Shown here one piece after another: positions 1 to 9,343 of a stretch of 64,000 nt of DNA. The position numbers and the translations under genes were made by a program. How positions within the stretch are numbered: position 1 is the first letter of the stretch; every line of letters begins with the position of its first letter. The notes below the pieces were generated by a model, which was not told where the DNA came from, ran no database searches, and was given only the letters and a program-made list of their open reading frames with translations. Origin of the DNA: Thermoguttaceae bacterium (GTDB taxonomy: Bacteria; Planctomycetota; Planctomycetia; Pirellulales; Thermoguttaceae); assembly GCA_025060325.1 (NCBI GenBank), contig JANXBW010000017.1, positions 45,504-109,503 of the forward strand, given 5' to 3'.

Positions 1-1
1 C

Positions 2-286
2 ATGATTTTAGATGAAGCCCAGAACGCCTCCGTGGGTCAAATGAAGATGTTTTTGACCCGAATGGGCGTAGGGTCGAAAATAGTAGCCTCGGGTGACATA
101 ACCCAGATTGACTTGCCGCCGCAGACGCGTAGTGGTTTGGTCGACGCCCTGGGTCGGCTCCGCGGGATACCCGGGTTGGCAACCGTGGAGCTTACGCGGG
201 CTGACATTGTGCGGCACCCGCTTGTGCAAGCCATTGTTGACGCCTACGAACAAGCACCGGCGGGCAAAGGGCGTCGCAAAGAATAA
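2..286 (+). CDS. phoH: PhoH family protein, C-terminal part (5' truncated by window edge)
   Basis: Sequence ILDEAQNASVGQMKMFLTRMGVGSKIVASGDITQIDLP...SGLVDAL matches the PhoH ATPase C-terminal half (Walker B DEAQN, GDxTQIDLP). Confidence 0.9.
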   Translation: MILDEAQNASVGQMKMFLTRMGVGSKIVASGDITQIDLPPQTRSGLVDALGRLRGIPGLATVELTRADIVRHPLVQAIVDAYEQAPAGKGRRKE

Positions 287-299
287 GGTAATTGAAGAT

Positions 300-1979
300 A
301 TGGCTTCCGGATCTCCTGCTAAGACGCGGGCGATGCGGGTGGCCAGCTTTGCCCATGCCGACTCGCGCTGGAAGCAACTGGCCCAGTTGCTGCTAAAACC
401 ACCGCTTTTCCGTTACATCGGCTTTGCCTGTCTGGCAGTGGCCCTGTGGGGCGTCCTTATCGGCGCTTGGGACCCTCCGTTCCCTTATCGGGCAGGGGAT
501 GTTCCCGACAGACCGATCGTCAGCCGGACCGATTTCTCAGCATCTAACCCGGTCACACCGGATGGCGAGCCGATCATGTTTCGTGCTGGCCAAAAGCTGG
601 CCGAGGCCGGCAGACCGTTGACAGCCGAGCAAGTGCGGCTTTTGCGGTCAGAGCATGCCGCCGTCCTTGCCCAACGGTCACTGGCGGAACGGATGGGGCG
701 GTTCCTGGGGATGTGGGTGTTGATGTTGTCCTTGTTGGGCCTAAGTGGCCTTTACCTTTATGTCCACGCAGCGGAGGTTTTTCGCGATGAGCGGCGGCTT
801 ATGGTGTTGGTGTTGATGTCGCTGGGTGCTTCGGCTATTGCCCAGTGGCTTGCCCACGAGGCCTGGCGCGGCGAGCTTGTGCCCGTCTTGGGGTTTACTC
901 AAGGTGTGGCCATTGCCTTGGGTAGGGAACTGGCCCTCCTCTTTGGAAGCTTGGTGGCGCTAGCAACCATAGTGGCCTTAGGGCAACCGGTAAGCGCCCT
1001 TTTGGTTCTCTTGGGCGTAATGGCCGTTGCTTGTATGCAATTGCGCCATGTTCGTACACGTAGCAAGTTGCTCCAAGTGGGGGTGGTGGCTGGCGGCGCT
1101 GCTTTTGTGTTGACGTTGGCGGGGTATGCCCTTCAGACGGGGATGCTCCCGGCGCCCGCTTGGCGATTGGCTCTGTACAACTCGTTGTGGACAATTGCTT
1201 CGGGCTTTTTAATCTTTGGCTTGCTCCAGCCGATTGAGCGGCTCTTTGGGGTGTTGACTGATATCAGCTTGCTTGAACTTGCGGACATGTCCCAGCCGCT
1301 CCTTCAAGAGCTTCTCCGGCGGGCACCAGGGACCCATAGCCATTCGGTACTGGTGGGGGCGATGGCGGAGGCCGCCGCGGAGGCCATCGGGGCAAGGGGA
1401 CTCCTGGCTCGGGTGGGGGCGTATTACCACGACATTGGGAAAATCCTGCAGCCGGAATATTTCGTCGAAAATCAAACCAATGGGGAGAACCGACACAATA
1501 ATCTCCGGCCGGCGATGAGTAGCCTTATTATCATGTCTCACGTGAAAGATGGGGTGAATCTGGCCCGCCAGTACGGATTGCCGCAGGCGATTATCGACTT
1601 TATCGAACAGCACCACGGGACGACATTGGTGCGGTATTTTTACGATCGGGCCACCGAAGAGTGGCGTGCTACTCGGGATTTGCCGGCTGTTGACGAAAGC
1701 ACCTTCCGCTATCGGGGACCAAAGCCAAAGACTAAGGAAGTGGCCATCGTCATGTTGGCCGATTCGGTAGAAAGTGCTTGCCGATGCCTTGACGAGCCAA
1801 CTCCCTCCCGAATTGAGCATTTGGTGCGGCAAATATCTCGGCATAAATTAGAAGACGGCCAATTTGACGATTGCGACTTGACCTTCGAGGAGCTCCGTAA
1901 GATCGAAAACAGTTTAATCAACACGCTGGTGGCCAACTATCACGGTCGCATCAAATACCCCACTGCAGCCGCCGTATGA
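300..1979 (+). CDS. Membrane-associated HD domain phosphohydrolase (7TM-HD / PgpH-YqfF-like)
   Basis: Multiple TM segments followed by HDIG-type domain (GTHSHSVLVGAMAEAAAEAIGA...YYHDIGKILQPEYFVENQ). ATG at 300 is in frame with the longer ORF at 108, which overlaps phoH. Confidence 0.88.
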   Translation: MASGSPAKTRAMRVASFAHADSRWKQLAQLLLKPPLFRYIGFACLAVALWGVLIGAWDPPFPYRAGDVPDRPIVSRTDFSASNPVTPDGEPIMFRAGQKLAEAGRPLTAEQVRLLRSEHAAVLAQRSLAERMGRFLGMWVLMLSLLGLSGLYLYVHAAEVFRDERRLMVLVLMSLGASAIAQWLAHEAWRGELVPVLGFTQGVAIALGRELALLFGSLVALATIVALGQPVSALLVLLGVMAVACMQLRHVRTRSKLLQVGVVAGGAAFVLTLAGYALQTGMLPAPAWRLALYNSLWTIASGFLIFGLLQPIERLFGVLTDISLLELADMSQPLLQELLRRAPGTHSHSVLVGAMAEAAAEAIGARGLLARVGAYYHDIGKILQPEYFVENQTNGENRHNNLRPAMSSLIIMSHVKDGVNLARQYGLPQAIIDFIEQHHGTTLVRYFYDRATEEWRATRDLPAVDESTFRYRGPKPKTKEVAIVMLADSVESACRCLDEPTPSRIEHLVRQISRHKLEDGQFDDCDLTFEELRKIENSLINTLVANYHGRIKYPTAAAV

Positions 1980-2698
1980 GTGCCGCAAGAGGTTCCGCCT
2001 ATCGCTCCGGTCAGCCGGCCGGGAAACAAAGATTCCGGCAGCCTCGGTCGTCCGACGCGGCGCCGCAGGCGGCAGGAGAGAGCTCCCCACGGGCAAGGCT
2101 CCGGGGAAAAGGAAGGAAGAAAAGTCGGGGACCGCAGGGTAAGCAGGCAGCGATCCGGTCGGCTTCCTCATCTTCCGCCAAAGTGTCGGGGCAGAAGGGC
2201 TCATCAACCGGCGAGCAGCTTGGGCCGCTAGCTGTTGACGAATTAGAGGTGCACATTGCCGATCATCAAAGCCGGCTGAAGATCGACCGTGTGCTTGTGC
2301 GGCGGGCGGTTCGGCAGGTTCTCACCGATTACGGCTTTCATCGCGGTGTGCTCACGGTGGCCCTGGTGGGTGACCGGGCTATTCGTCGACTCAATCGGCT
2401 TTTCCTCGGCGAGGATGAGCCGACCGACGTTCTGAGTTTCCCCCTGGAGAAGGCGCCGGGGGTCATCGAGGGGGAGATCATTGTCAGCACCGAAACGGCC
2501 CAACGGGAAGCACAGCGGTACGACAATGATCCCAAGGCGGAACTGCTGCTTTATGTGGTCCATGGGGCTCTCCACTTGGCTGGTCTTGATGACCAGCGAC
2601 TAAGAGACCGAAGGAAGATGCGAAGGGAAGAAAAGCGATACTTGCGACTCTTTGGATACAAGATTCGCATGGCGCCTTCGTCTACGACAAGGCCTTGA
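1976..2698 (+). CDS. ybeY: Endoribonuclease YbeY (rRNA maturation factor), with low-complexity N-terminal extension
   Basis: VLSFPLE, GEIIVS and VVHGALHLAGLDDQ motifs; located downstream of phoH and the HD phosphohydrolase, the usual neighbourhood. Confidence 0.88.
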   Translation: MSAARGSAYRSGQPAGKQRFRQPRSSDAAPQAAGESSPRARLRGKGRKKSRGPQGKQAAIRSASSSSAKVSGQKGSSTGEQLGPLAVDELEVHIADHQSRLKIDRVLVRRAVRQVLTDYGFHRGVLTVALVGDRAIRRLNRLFLGEDEPTDVLSFPLEKAPGVIEGEIIVSTETAQREAQRYDNDPKAELLLYVVHGALHLAGLDDQRLRDRRKMRREEKRYLRLFGYKIRMAPSSTTRP

Positions 2699-2699
2699 T

Positions 2700-4040
2700 A
2701 TGAACCTCGACAGCACCGGCTTTTTAGCTCAGCTGTCGTCTGTCGACATCTGGCAGGCAACCCTCCGCTGGAGCTTTGCCGCTGTGATGGTTGCCTGTTT
2801 CTTTACGGCACTGGGGTGGCGAGCTTGTCAGGACTTTTCCCGCGCAGAACTCGAGGAGTTGTGTCGACGGCGAAAGAAACCGGAACTTCTTGGCACGATA
2901 CTCAAGCAGGATGATTGGGTAGCCACGGCATTGGAAGGGCTTTTCCTTGTCCTTCTTGCCCTGAGTGTTTACTTGGCCGTGGCGATCGTCGAGGGATTGT
3001 GGACAAATTTGACCTGGTTTAGTCGGGTAACCTATCTGGCTGGGCTTACCTTAACTGTGCTTACTGGTGCCCATTGGCTGCCGTGGGCCATCGCTCGGGT
3101 GTGGGCGGCCCCCGTTACTTACTACCTTTGGCCGTTGTGGCAGCGACTGGCCACATTGGGTAAGCCCTTGGCCTGGGGCAATAGGTTTTTCGAAGTTGTT
3201 CTTAAGCGACTTGGTGGACATGTGGATAATGCCCTGCCGGAAGAAGCACTAGAGGAAGAGCTCCGCACGGTGGTCAGCGAAGGTCATCGCGAAGGCATTC
3301 TGGAAGCCGATGCCCAGCATATGATCGTTAGCGTCATCGAGCTTTCCGACGCCACCGTTTCCAAAATCATGACGCCGCGTACTTATGTCGTCTCGATACC
3401 CAAAACGGCAGGCTGGCGGGAGATGCTGCAAACAGTTATCCAGAGCGGTCATACCCGCTTGCCCGTTTACGACAAAAATCGCGATGACATTGTCGGGGTC
3501 CTGTATGTGAAAGACCTGCTGCCAGTTTTGGCTGAATGCGCGGGCGAACCGGATCGCCACTGGAGCGAGCTTGTCCGCCAGCCGATGTTTGTCCCGGAGA
3601 CCAAACGTGTTGACGACTTGCTGCAGCAGTTCCAGCAAACGCGAAATCACCTGGCAGTAGTGCTGGATGAATACGGCGGTTTGGCCGGTGTGGTAACTCT
3701 TGAGGACATTCTTGAGGAAATTGTCGGGGAAATTGCTGACGAATCGGACCGCGAGGAAGTTCACGAAATCCGGCGACTCGACGATCGCCGCGCCGAGGTG
3801 CTGGGCCGAAGTCGACTAGATGAGATCAACGAGGCTTTTGGCCTTGAGCTTCCCGAAAATGGGGAGGTGGAAACTATTGGTGGCCTCCTTTTCTCCGAGC
3901 TAGGCCGGGTTCCTCAAGTTGGAGATGAGCTTCAGCTCGGCAATGTGAAACTAAGAGTGCTCGAAGCTACCCACCGCCGTGTGGAGAAAGTCCTGATCGA
4001 ACTTCTCGAGGGGACTTTCCCACCCGCCCCCGAAGAGTGA
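2700..4040 (+). CDS. CBS-domain membrane protein, CNNM/CorC/TlyC (hemolysin) family
   Basis: Hydrophobic N-terminus, then IMTPRTYVVSIP, tandem CBS (VYDKNRDDIVGVLYVKDLL; VVLDEYGGLAGVVTLEDILEEIVGEI) and CorC_HlyC C-terminal domain. ATG at 2700 in frame with ORF 2652. Confidence 0.92.
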   Translation: MNLDSTGFLAQLSSVDIWQATLRWSFAAVMVACFFTALGWRACQDFSRAELEELCRRRKKPELLGTILKQDDWVATALEGLFLVLLALSVYLAVAIVEGLWTNLTWFSRVTYLAGLTLTVLTGAHWLPWAIARVWAAPVTYYLWPLWQRLATLGKPLAWGNRFFEVVLKRLGGHVDNALPEEALEEELRTVVSEGHREGILEADAQHMIVSVIELSDATVSKIMTPRTYVVSIPKTAGWREMLQTVIQSGHTRLPVYDKNRDDIVGVLYVKDLLPVLAECAGEPDRHWSELVRQPMFVPETKRVDDLLQQFQQTRNHLAVVLDEYGGLAGVVTLEDILEEIVGEIADESDREEVHEIRRLDDRRAEVLGRSRLDEINEAFGLELPENGEVETIGGLLFSELGRVPQVGDELQLGNVKLRVLEATHRRVEKVLIELLEGTFPPAPEE

Positions 4041-4064
4041 AATGGTCCTCCAGATGGGCTTTCC

Positions 4065-4215
4065 GGCCCCGTCCCCGCGCGCACGGCAACCGCTACCCGG
4101 GTAAACAGATAAAAGCGCTACTATCGGCCCCGTCCCTGCGCCCACGGCAAGCGCGATTGCTCTTTCCATGATTTGCCGCTTCCGTTCGCGCCGTCCCTGC
4201 GCGCGGCGGCCGCCT
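4065..4215. repeat. CRISPR-geometry short repeat cluster: three degenerate about 29-bp units at exact 61-bp spacing
   Basis: 4065 GGCCCCGTCCCCGCGCGCACGGCAACCGC; 4126 GGCCCCGTCCCTGCGCCCACGGCAAGCGC (26/29 identical); 4187 a degraded third copy CGCGCCGTCCCTGCGCGCGGCGGCCGCCT. The intervening 32-nt segments are unrelated to each other. Confidence 0.55.
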
Positions 4216-4866
4216 ATTTTGTCGACCCGGCACCCCCGTACCCGCAGGCTAACCTGGATTTGGAATGCAGCCGGAATATCGCCCCTTAACCCCAACCTTA
4301 TCGCCGACATTAGATGGGTTCGGATCGCCCCTATTAGTGGTGCCTTAGACAGGCCAGTTTTGGCGGTCGCTTGGCTGCCTCCTAAGACACATCTTTGTGC
4401 CTTCGGGAGCGCCTCGCCCGATAGCACCGATTTAACGTGGGCAACCTGCGAGCGAATCTTTTCTAACTAAGAGAGGATTAGTTGGTGCGCGGTCCTACTT
4501 TTGGACCATGGTCGGGTGCGCCTCGGTAAACCGATGTCGTTTTGCGCCGCCTGGGTAGGGAATCCCTTCGAAGCTGCTTGAATAAGCTGGGTCGAACCGG
4601 CGCAATTCCCCGGCTTCAGGAGCCGGAGAAGGTCAGGACCGGGAGCTACAGAGTGTGTGGGCTGAGAAGATGGGCTTTCACTTGCCTTCCGGGAAGCTTG
4701 GGAAATTGCCTCGTCGCACTCCGCCGCCTGCTCCTAAAGGGGCCTAACTGGGCACTCAAATCGGTCGCCTAGCTTCATCGAGAACCAACGCTTGAGGGTT
4801 TTGTGCGAGGAGACTCCGGTGTGGAAAAGGCTCAAGAAACCTGAGACGTCGAGGCCTTATAAAGGG

Positions 4867-4883
4867 GCGCGCTGGGAGCGCGC
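4867..4883. other. Perfect short hairpin GCGCGC-TGGGA-GCGCGC
   Basis: 6-bp perfect inverted repeat directly beyond the tRNA terminator hairpin. Confidence 0.5.
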
Positions 4884-4886
4884 ATG

Positions 4887-4909
4887 AAAAAACCCGGCCA
4901 AAAGCCGGG
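4887..4909 (-). terminator. Rho-independent terminator downstream of tRNA-Met
   Basis: On the minus strand: CCCGGC-TTTTG-GCCGGG followed by TTTTTT, 15 nt beyond the tRNA 3' end. Confidence 0.8.
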
Positions 4910-4923
4910 AGCATGTGCCGAAG

Positions 4924-4997
<74 letters not shown>

Positions 4998-5956
4998 TCA
5001 GCGTCCCAAGGGGTATTCCCCCTTAGGGCTTGCTCATTTTAATTATCGCCGGAAGCCCGGACAAGGTTCGATAACAGCTTGAAAACTTCGGCGGCCTGAA
5101 AATCGGATTCCGCGGCCGTAAAGGAATTTTAAAAGCGTAAGTAGAAACCCGCCCATTCTTGGTAAGTCAATTTTTTAAGTCGAATTAGTCAAGATTCCAC
5201 CACGTTCCGGTGCAAATTCCGTTCGAGGTTTGTTTGGTTGGTTTCGGGTCTCCAACGGCTACGGTGCCGGGGGCAAAAAACTACCCGATCCCAAGTTTGC
5301 CAGGTCCGCGGAGCACCGGCACAACAGCCAATCTTCTCGACCATGCGCATAACTCGGCTGCCCGGAAACTCCGGGGCGACTGGGGCTTGCACGCTCACGG
5401 GTGCGTCCGCAAACTCGCCGAGTCGTCCGCGACTACGCCCCCGAGCCCCACGCTCTTCGTTGGACCTATTTAGTCCTGGATCCCCACCTACGTTGCACGC
5501 GCTTAGTTTTTCGGCAAAACCCTTGGGCTCCTAGCTTCCCTCCTATCTATTGCCTCCTTTTCACCGCACAGATTCCCGAGCCGGCCATCTAAGTTCCTTT
5601 GGGTCGCGGCGGCCCGGGTGATTTCCTCACGAAGGGCAGGCCGGAAATTGGCTTGATCGGTGCCCAAGGCCGGGCCCCTGGTGCGTGGCGGCAGTTCCTC
5701 TCTACCCCGGCCCATTCGAGGCCCTGCGTCGAGCGATTACCATAAAGCCCTACCCTGCCGCATGGCGTTGTCGCTGCGTTTTAACGCGTAAACAAAAGCG
5801 TGGGCGGAGCCAATTCCCCTCCCCAAGCTGCCAAGCTGCTTTTTGCACCCGCCGGTAGGGGACGAGTTGATAAATTAGCTTACGGTTGCCCTTGGCTTCT
5901 GCCCAGGGGGAGGTAATTTGCTAAGTCCACGTGGAAGACAGTCAAGGAGGGGTGGA

Positions 5957-7078
5957 ATGCTGACAAAGGACAGAATTGAAGAAGTTTTGCAATTTGCGGA
6001 AAGCCAGGTTCGCCGGCTTGTGGAAAATTACCCAGATTTTTTCCCCATCTATACCGTGGGTGGAAAATGGTTCCACACTGGGGAGCTTTGGACAGATTGG
6101 ACCGGCGGCTTTTTGGCGGGGATGATGTGGCAGTTCTATCGCCGGACTCGATCGCCGTATTGGCGCGAGAAAGCAGTCCACTATTCCAAACTGCTAGAAC
6201 ATCGCAAGGAGGACCGCAATGTTCATGATTTGGGCTTTATTTTCCTAAACAGCTATCTGCCTTGGTACGAAGAAACTGGCGATCCGGCGCTTAAGGACGT
6301 CATTATCACCGCCGGTCGGACGCTTGCCCTACGCTACCAGCCTAAGGGGAAGTACCTTTGCTCCTTCATTGGTCCCCATAGCCTATTTATCGACATCATG
6401 ATGAATGTGCCCATCGTCTTCTATGCTGCCATCCACACAGGCGACCAGCAGCTAATGGACATTGCCCTTAACCATTGCCGCACAACCCGCGATCGTCTTG
6501 TTCGTCCGGATGGTTCCGTGGCGCACGAGGGCCTTTTTGACGTGGAAACTGGCCAATTCCTTAGGCAAAGTACGCACCAGGGTCTTAGTGCCGAAAGCTG
6601 CTGGGCCCGGGGGCTTGCGTGGTCGCTTTATGGCTTTACCAAAGTCCACGCAATGACCGGGCTTGAGGAGTTCCTCGAGGTAGCCGAGCGAAATGCCCAG
6701 TATTGGATCCTTCACTTACCTGTGGACAAAATACCCTATTGGGACTTTTGTGCCGATCTCGCGCAGCCGCCACCGTGGGGAGCGCAAAAGGAAACATCGT
6801 CGGCAGCTATTGCCGCCAGTGGTCTTTTGGACCTAGCTCGGCAGACCAAGGTGCCGGAGCATTCCGTCGCTTACCGAAGTACCGCCCTTGCCATGCTTGA
6901 GGCCCTTACCGATCCTCAATATTTGGCCATCAGCACTCCGGGGTGGGAGGGGATATTAAAGCACGCAGTTTATCACACAAGAAAAAACCTGGGCGTTGAC
7001 GAATCGGTGATGTGGGGCGATTACTTTTTTGTCGAGGGGCTAACTAAGCTCGCCTTGGAAAAGGAGGCAAGCAACTAG
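5957..7078 (+). CDS. Glycoside hydrolase family 88-like unsaturated glucuronyl hydrolase
   Basis: GELWTDWTGGFLAGMMWQFYRRT, AESCWARGLAWSLYGF, YWDFCADLAQPPPWGAQKETSSAAIAASGLLDLA, typical of GH88. ATG at 5957 has AAGGAGGGG upstream. Confidence 0.88.
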   Translation: MLTKDRIEEVLQFAESQVRRLVENYPDFFPIYTVGGKWFHTGELWTDWTGGFLAGMMWQFYRRTRSPYWREKAVHYSKLLEHRKEDRNVHDLGFIFLNSYLPWYEETGDPALKDVIITAGRTLALRYQPKGKYLCSFIGPHSLFIDIMMNVPIVFYAAIHTGDQQLMDIALNHCRTTRDRLVRPDGSVAHEGLFDVETGQFLRQSTHQGLSAESCWARGLAWSLYGFTKVHAMTGLEEFLEVAERNAQYWILHLPVDKIPYWDFCADLAQPPPWGAQKETSSAAIAASGLLDLARQTKVPEHSVAYRSTALAMLEALTDPQYLAISTPGWEGILKHAVYHTRKNLGVDESVMWGDYFFVEGLTKLALEKEASN

Positions 7079-7287
7079 CGGCCAGCTTCCGATGAGAAGG
7101 TGTTCTCGGGTATGGGGAGTGGCCCTCCTTTTCGGCCATCCCGGGGAACTTGCCCGTGCGAATGTCAACAGAAATTTACGTGGGGTGGGGAGATAAACCA
7201 AGCGAGCGATAAGGGCAATTCGTAAACATTGGGTAGGCCGGGCGAGCTTTCCCTTAGTCCACGTCCTTCAAAGCTGGAGGAATTACC

Positions 7288-9186
7288 ATGCAAGCGGCGC
7301 GAGTTTGCTTTTGCGTCATGGTCATCGGGGTTATGGCAGCCGCAGGGTCTTATGTTCTGGCAGCTGACCATGAAGATTTCGCGAATTGTGTGGATGTCTT
7401 TTCCTCTTGGCCTCTTGCTTACGAAACCTCAGCTTACGAGCTTGCCCCCGTGTGGCGGCAACCCCAGCGAGCTTGGCAGCCGGAAGAGCTTCTCAGGGAA
7501 CTTCGCCGTCGCGTCTCCTGGGAGAAAAGTCGGCAAGAGCTCCAGGTTTACTATTACCGGATTGGCTATACGATTGCCTTTCCTCTGCCTGTTGACAAGA
7601 GACCTGATCCGGCTGGTTTTCCCGCCGGAATTCCCGAAATTACCTATCCGTGGCTAACATGGCTGAGTTGGGAGCTTGATGAAAGATGGCGGATCCTGCT
7701 GGCTGGCTGCGAATTGCTTGCCGACGATGAGGCTAAGGCCATTTTGCAAAAAGAGTTGGGCAATTTGGCCTGGGAGAACTACCGTGGTGACGGTAATGCG
7801 GTAGGATTACCCACCGGGCATTTTGCCGGTGTGCTTGCCCTGACCCTAAGCAAGGAGAATCTTTGGGATGAGTCAACACGTGCCGGCATGGAACAGGCGG
7901 CCAGGAAGCTTTTGGAAGAGGATATCGCTCCGTGGTTTGAAAAGAATTGGGCCGAGCCGAAACCGATCACCTCGCCTCGGCTTCACAACTATGTTCTCAT
8001 CCTGTTTCGGGCAGCACAGCTTGCCCGCGTTCTGAAGCATCCGATGACATCCTCGCTTGAAGCCAGGGCAGAAGATGTTTTTCGCGCCTGGTGTCAAGCC
8101 CGGAAGGCCCCGGTCTATCATAGCGAAGGTACGGCCTACGACGGGTATCTCCTTGATGCAGTAACCGAGTGGATAGAGGGTTTGCCGGCGGAAAAGCACC
8201 GGGAACTTGTTGACTTTGGCCAGGCGCCTCTTGTTGACTTTTGTCGGCAGGCAATTGCGCTTTGTCTGCCTGGGCGGGTGGACCTCCAGGCCCCCCTAGG
8301 CGATGTGGAGCCAGAAATGGCCTTTTGGGCTACGGTGCTTGCCCGACTTGCTAGGTGGTACGATATACCGGAAGCATGCTGGCTCCTAAAATTTTTCCCG
8401 CCCTCGCGCTTCCGGGCAGAAGCATTACGTCAACTTGTTTACCACAGTGAGTCTTTTGGTCGAGATTTCCCGGCGCCTTCCGGTGGGGCGCGGGAGCAGA
8501 TGGCCTCCGTTTCCCTCCGTACGGGCTTTTGGCCTTCCGACTGCCTTGTGGCAGTAGGGCTTCCCCGTTGTCAAATGGGGCATCTCCATCCGGATGCTGG
8601 CCAAGTGGTGATCGGTTGGCAAGGCCGGTTTTGGGTGACCGATCCCGGTTATCAACAGTATCGCCGTGGGGAGGAACGTGTTTACACCTTGGGGCCCCGG
8701 TCGCACAACCTCCCTGTCGTGGGTGGCGTTGCGGCCAGTAAGTTAGCGGGCCAGTTACTTGAACTTGGCGAGGGGGCCGACGAACTTCGCGCGGCTGTGG
8801 ACATCACGCCGGCTTACTCGGGTTTAGGATCGGAGGGAAGGATCGTCCGTACGATTGTGCTCCGAGGAAAAGGCCCTTCGTACACAGTAACTGTTTCGGA
8901 TCATTTTAAAGATTTTGCCCCGGGGACCGAGGTGATCTATCACTGGCTTGGCGGTGCTTACTTGGCGTGGGCATTTCGGGAGGGGTGGGCACGATTAAGC
9001 GACGGAAAGCACAGTCTGTGGATTGCCTGCGGGCAGGCACCGATCATGGCCCGACACCTTGACCGCCACCCCGGGAGTCGTGGCCCGCTGACACTGGCAG
9101 TGCCTTTAAAGATCGAGGATTCGTCAACAACCATCACCTGGTCTTTCCACCTTGTCCCTGGACCTTCGTGGACGCCACCCAAGTAG
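7288..9186 (+). CDS. Secreted heparinase II/III-like polysaccharide lyase-type protein
   Basis: Signal peptide, alpha/alpha-toroid-like helical region, then beta-rich C-terminus with GHLHPDAGQVVIGWQGRFWVTDPGYQQY, resembling heparinase II/III-like domain; follows GH88. Confidence 0.6.
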   Translation: MQAARVCFCVMVIGVMAAAGSYVLAADHEDFANCVDVFSSWPLAYETSAYELAPVWRQPQRAWQPEELLRELRRRVSWEKSRQELQVYYYRIGYTIAFPLPVDKRPDPAGFPAGIPEITYPWLTWLSWELDERWRILLAGCELLADDEAKAILQKELGNLAWENYRGDGNAVGLPTGHFAGVLALTLSKENLWDESTRAGMEQAARKLLEEDIAPWFEKNWAEPKPITSPRLHNYVLILFRAAQLARVLKHPMTSSLEARAEDVFRAWCQARKAPVYHSEGTAYDGYLLDAVTEWIEGLPAEKHRELVDFGQAPLVDFCRQAIALCLPGRVDLQAPLGDVEPEMAFWATVLARLARWYDIPEACWLLKFFPPSRFRAEALRQLVYHSESFGRDFPAPSGGAREQMASVSLRTGFWPSDCLVAVGLPRCQMGHLHPDAGQVVIGWQGRFWVTDPGYQQYRRGEERVYTLGPRSHNLPVVGGVAASKLAGQLLELGEGADELRAAVDITPAYSGLGSEGRIVRTIVLRGKGPSYTVTVSDHFKDFAPGTEVIYHWLGGAYLAWAFREGWARLSDGKHSLWIACGQAPIMARHLDRHPGSRGPLTLAVPLKIEDSSTTITWSFHLVPGPSWTPPK

Positions 9187-9343
9187 GCTGTTGGTATCCT
9201 TGGCCGGCATGTCGATTTAAGCTTGCTTGGTCTTGCGCCCGCCGAAGGTTGGCCAATTAGGAAAGCCGCCTCCTGCTAATATTTTTGAACCAGGAGCTGC
9301 TCCCCGGGTTCACCGAGGGCTATTTGGGAGGGCGACTTCTGCG

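Noticed and set aside
108-299. N-terminal extension of the HD phosphohydrolase ORF
   Set aside because: Overlaps phoH out of frame; the ATG at 300 just after phoH is the more plausible start.
1209-1844. 211-aa minus-strand ORF
   Set aside because: Fully antisense to the HD phosphohydrolase gene; no recognisable protein features; codon mirror artefact.
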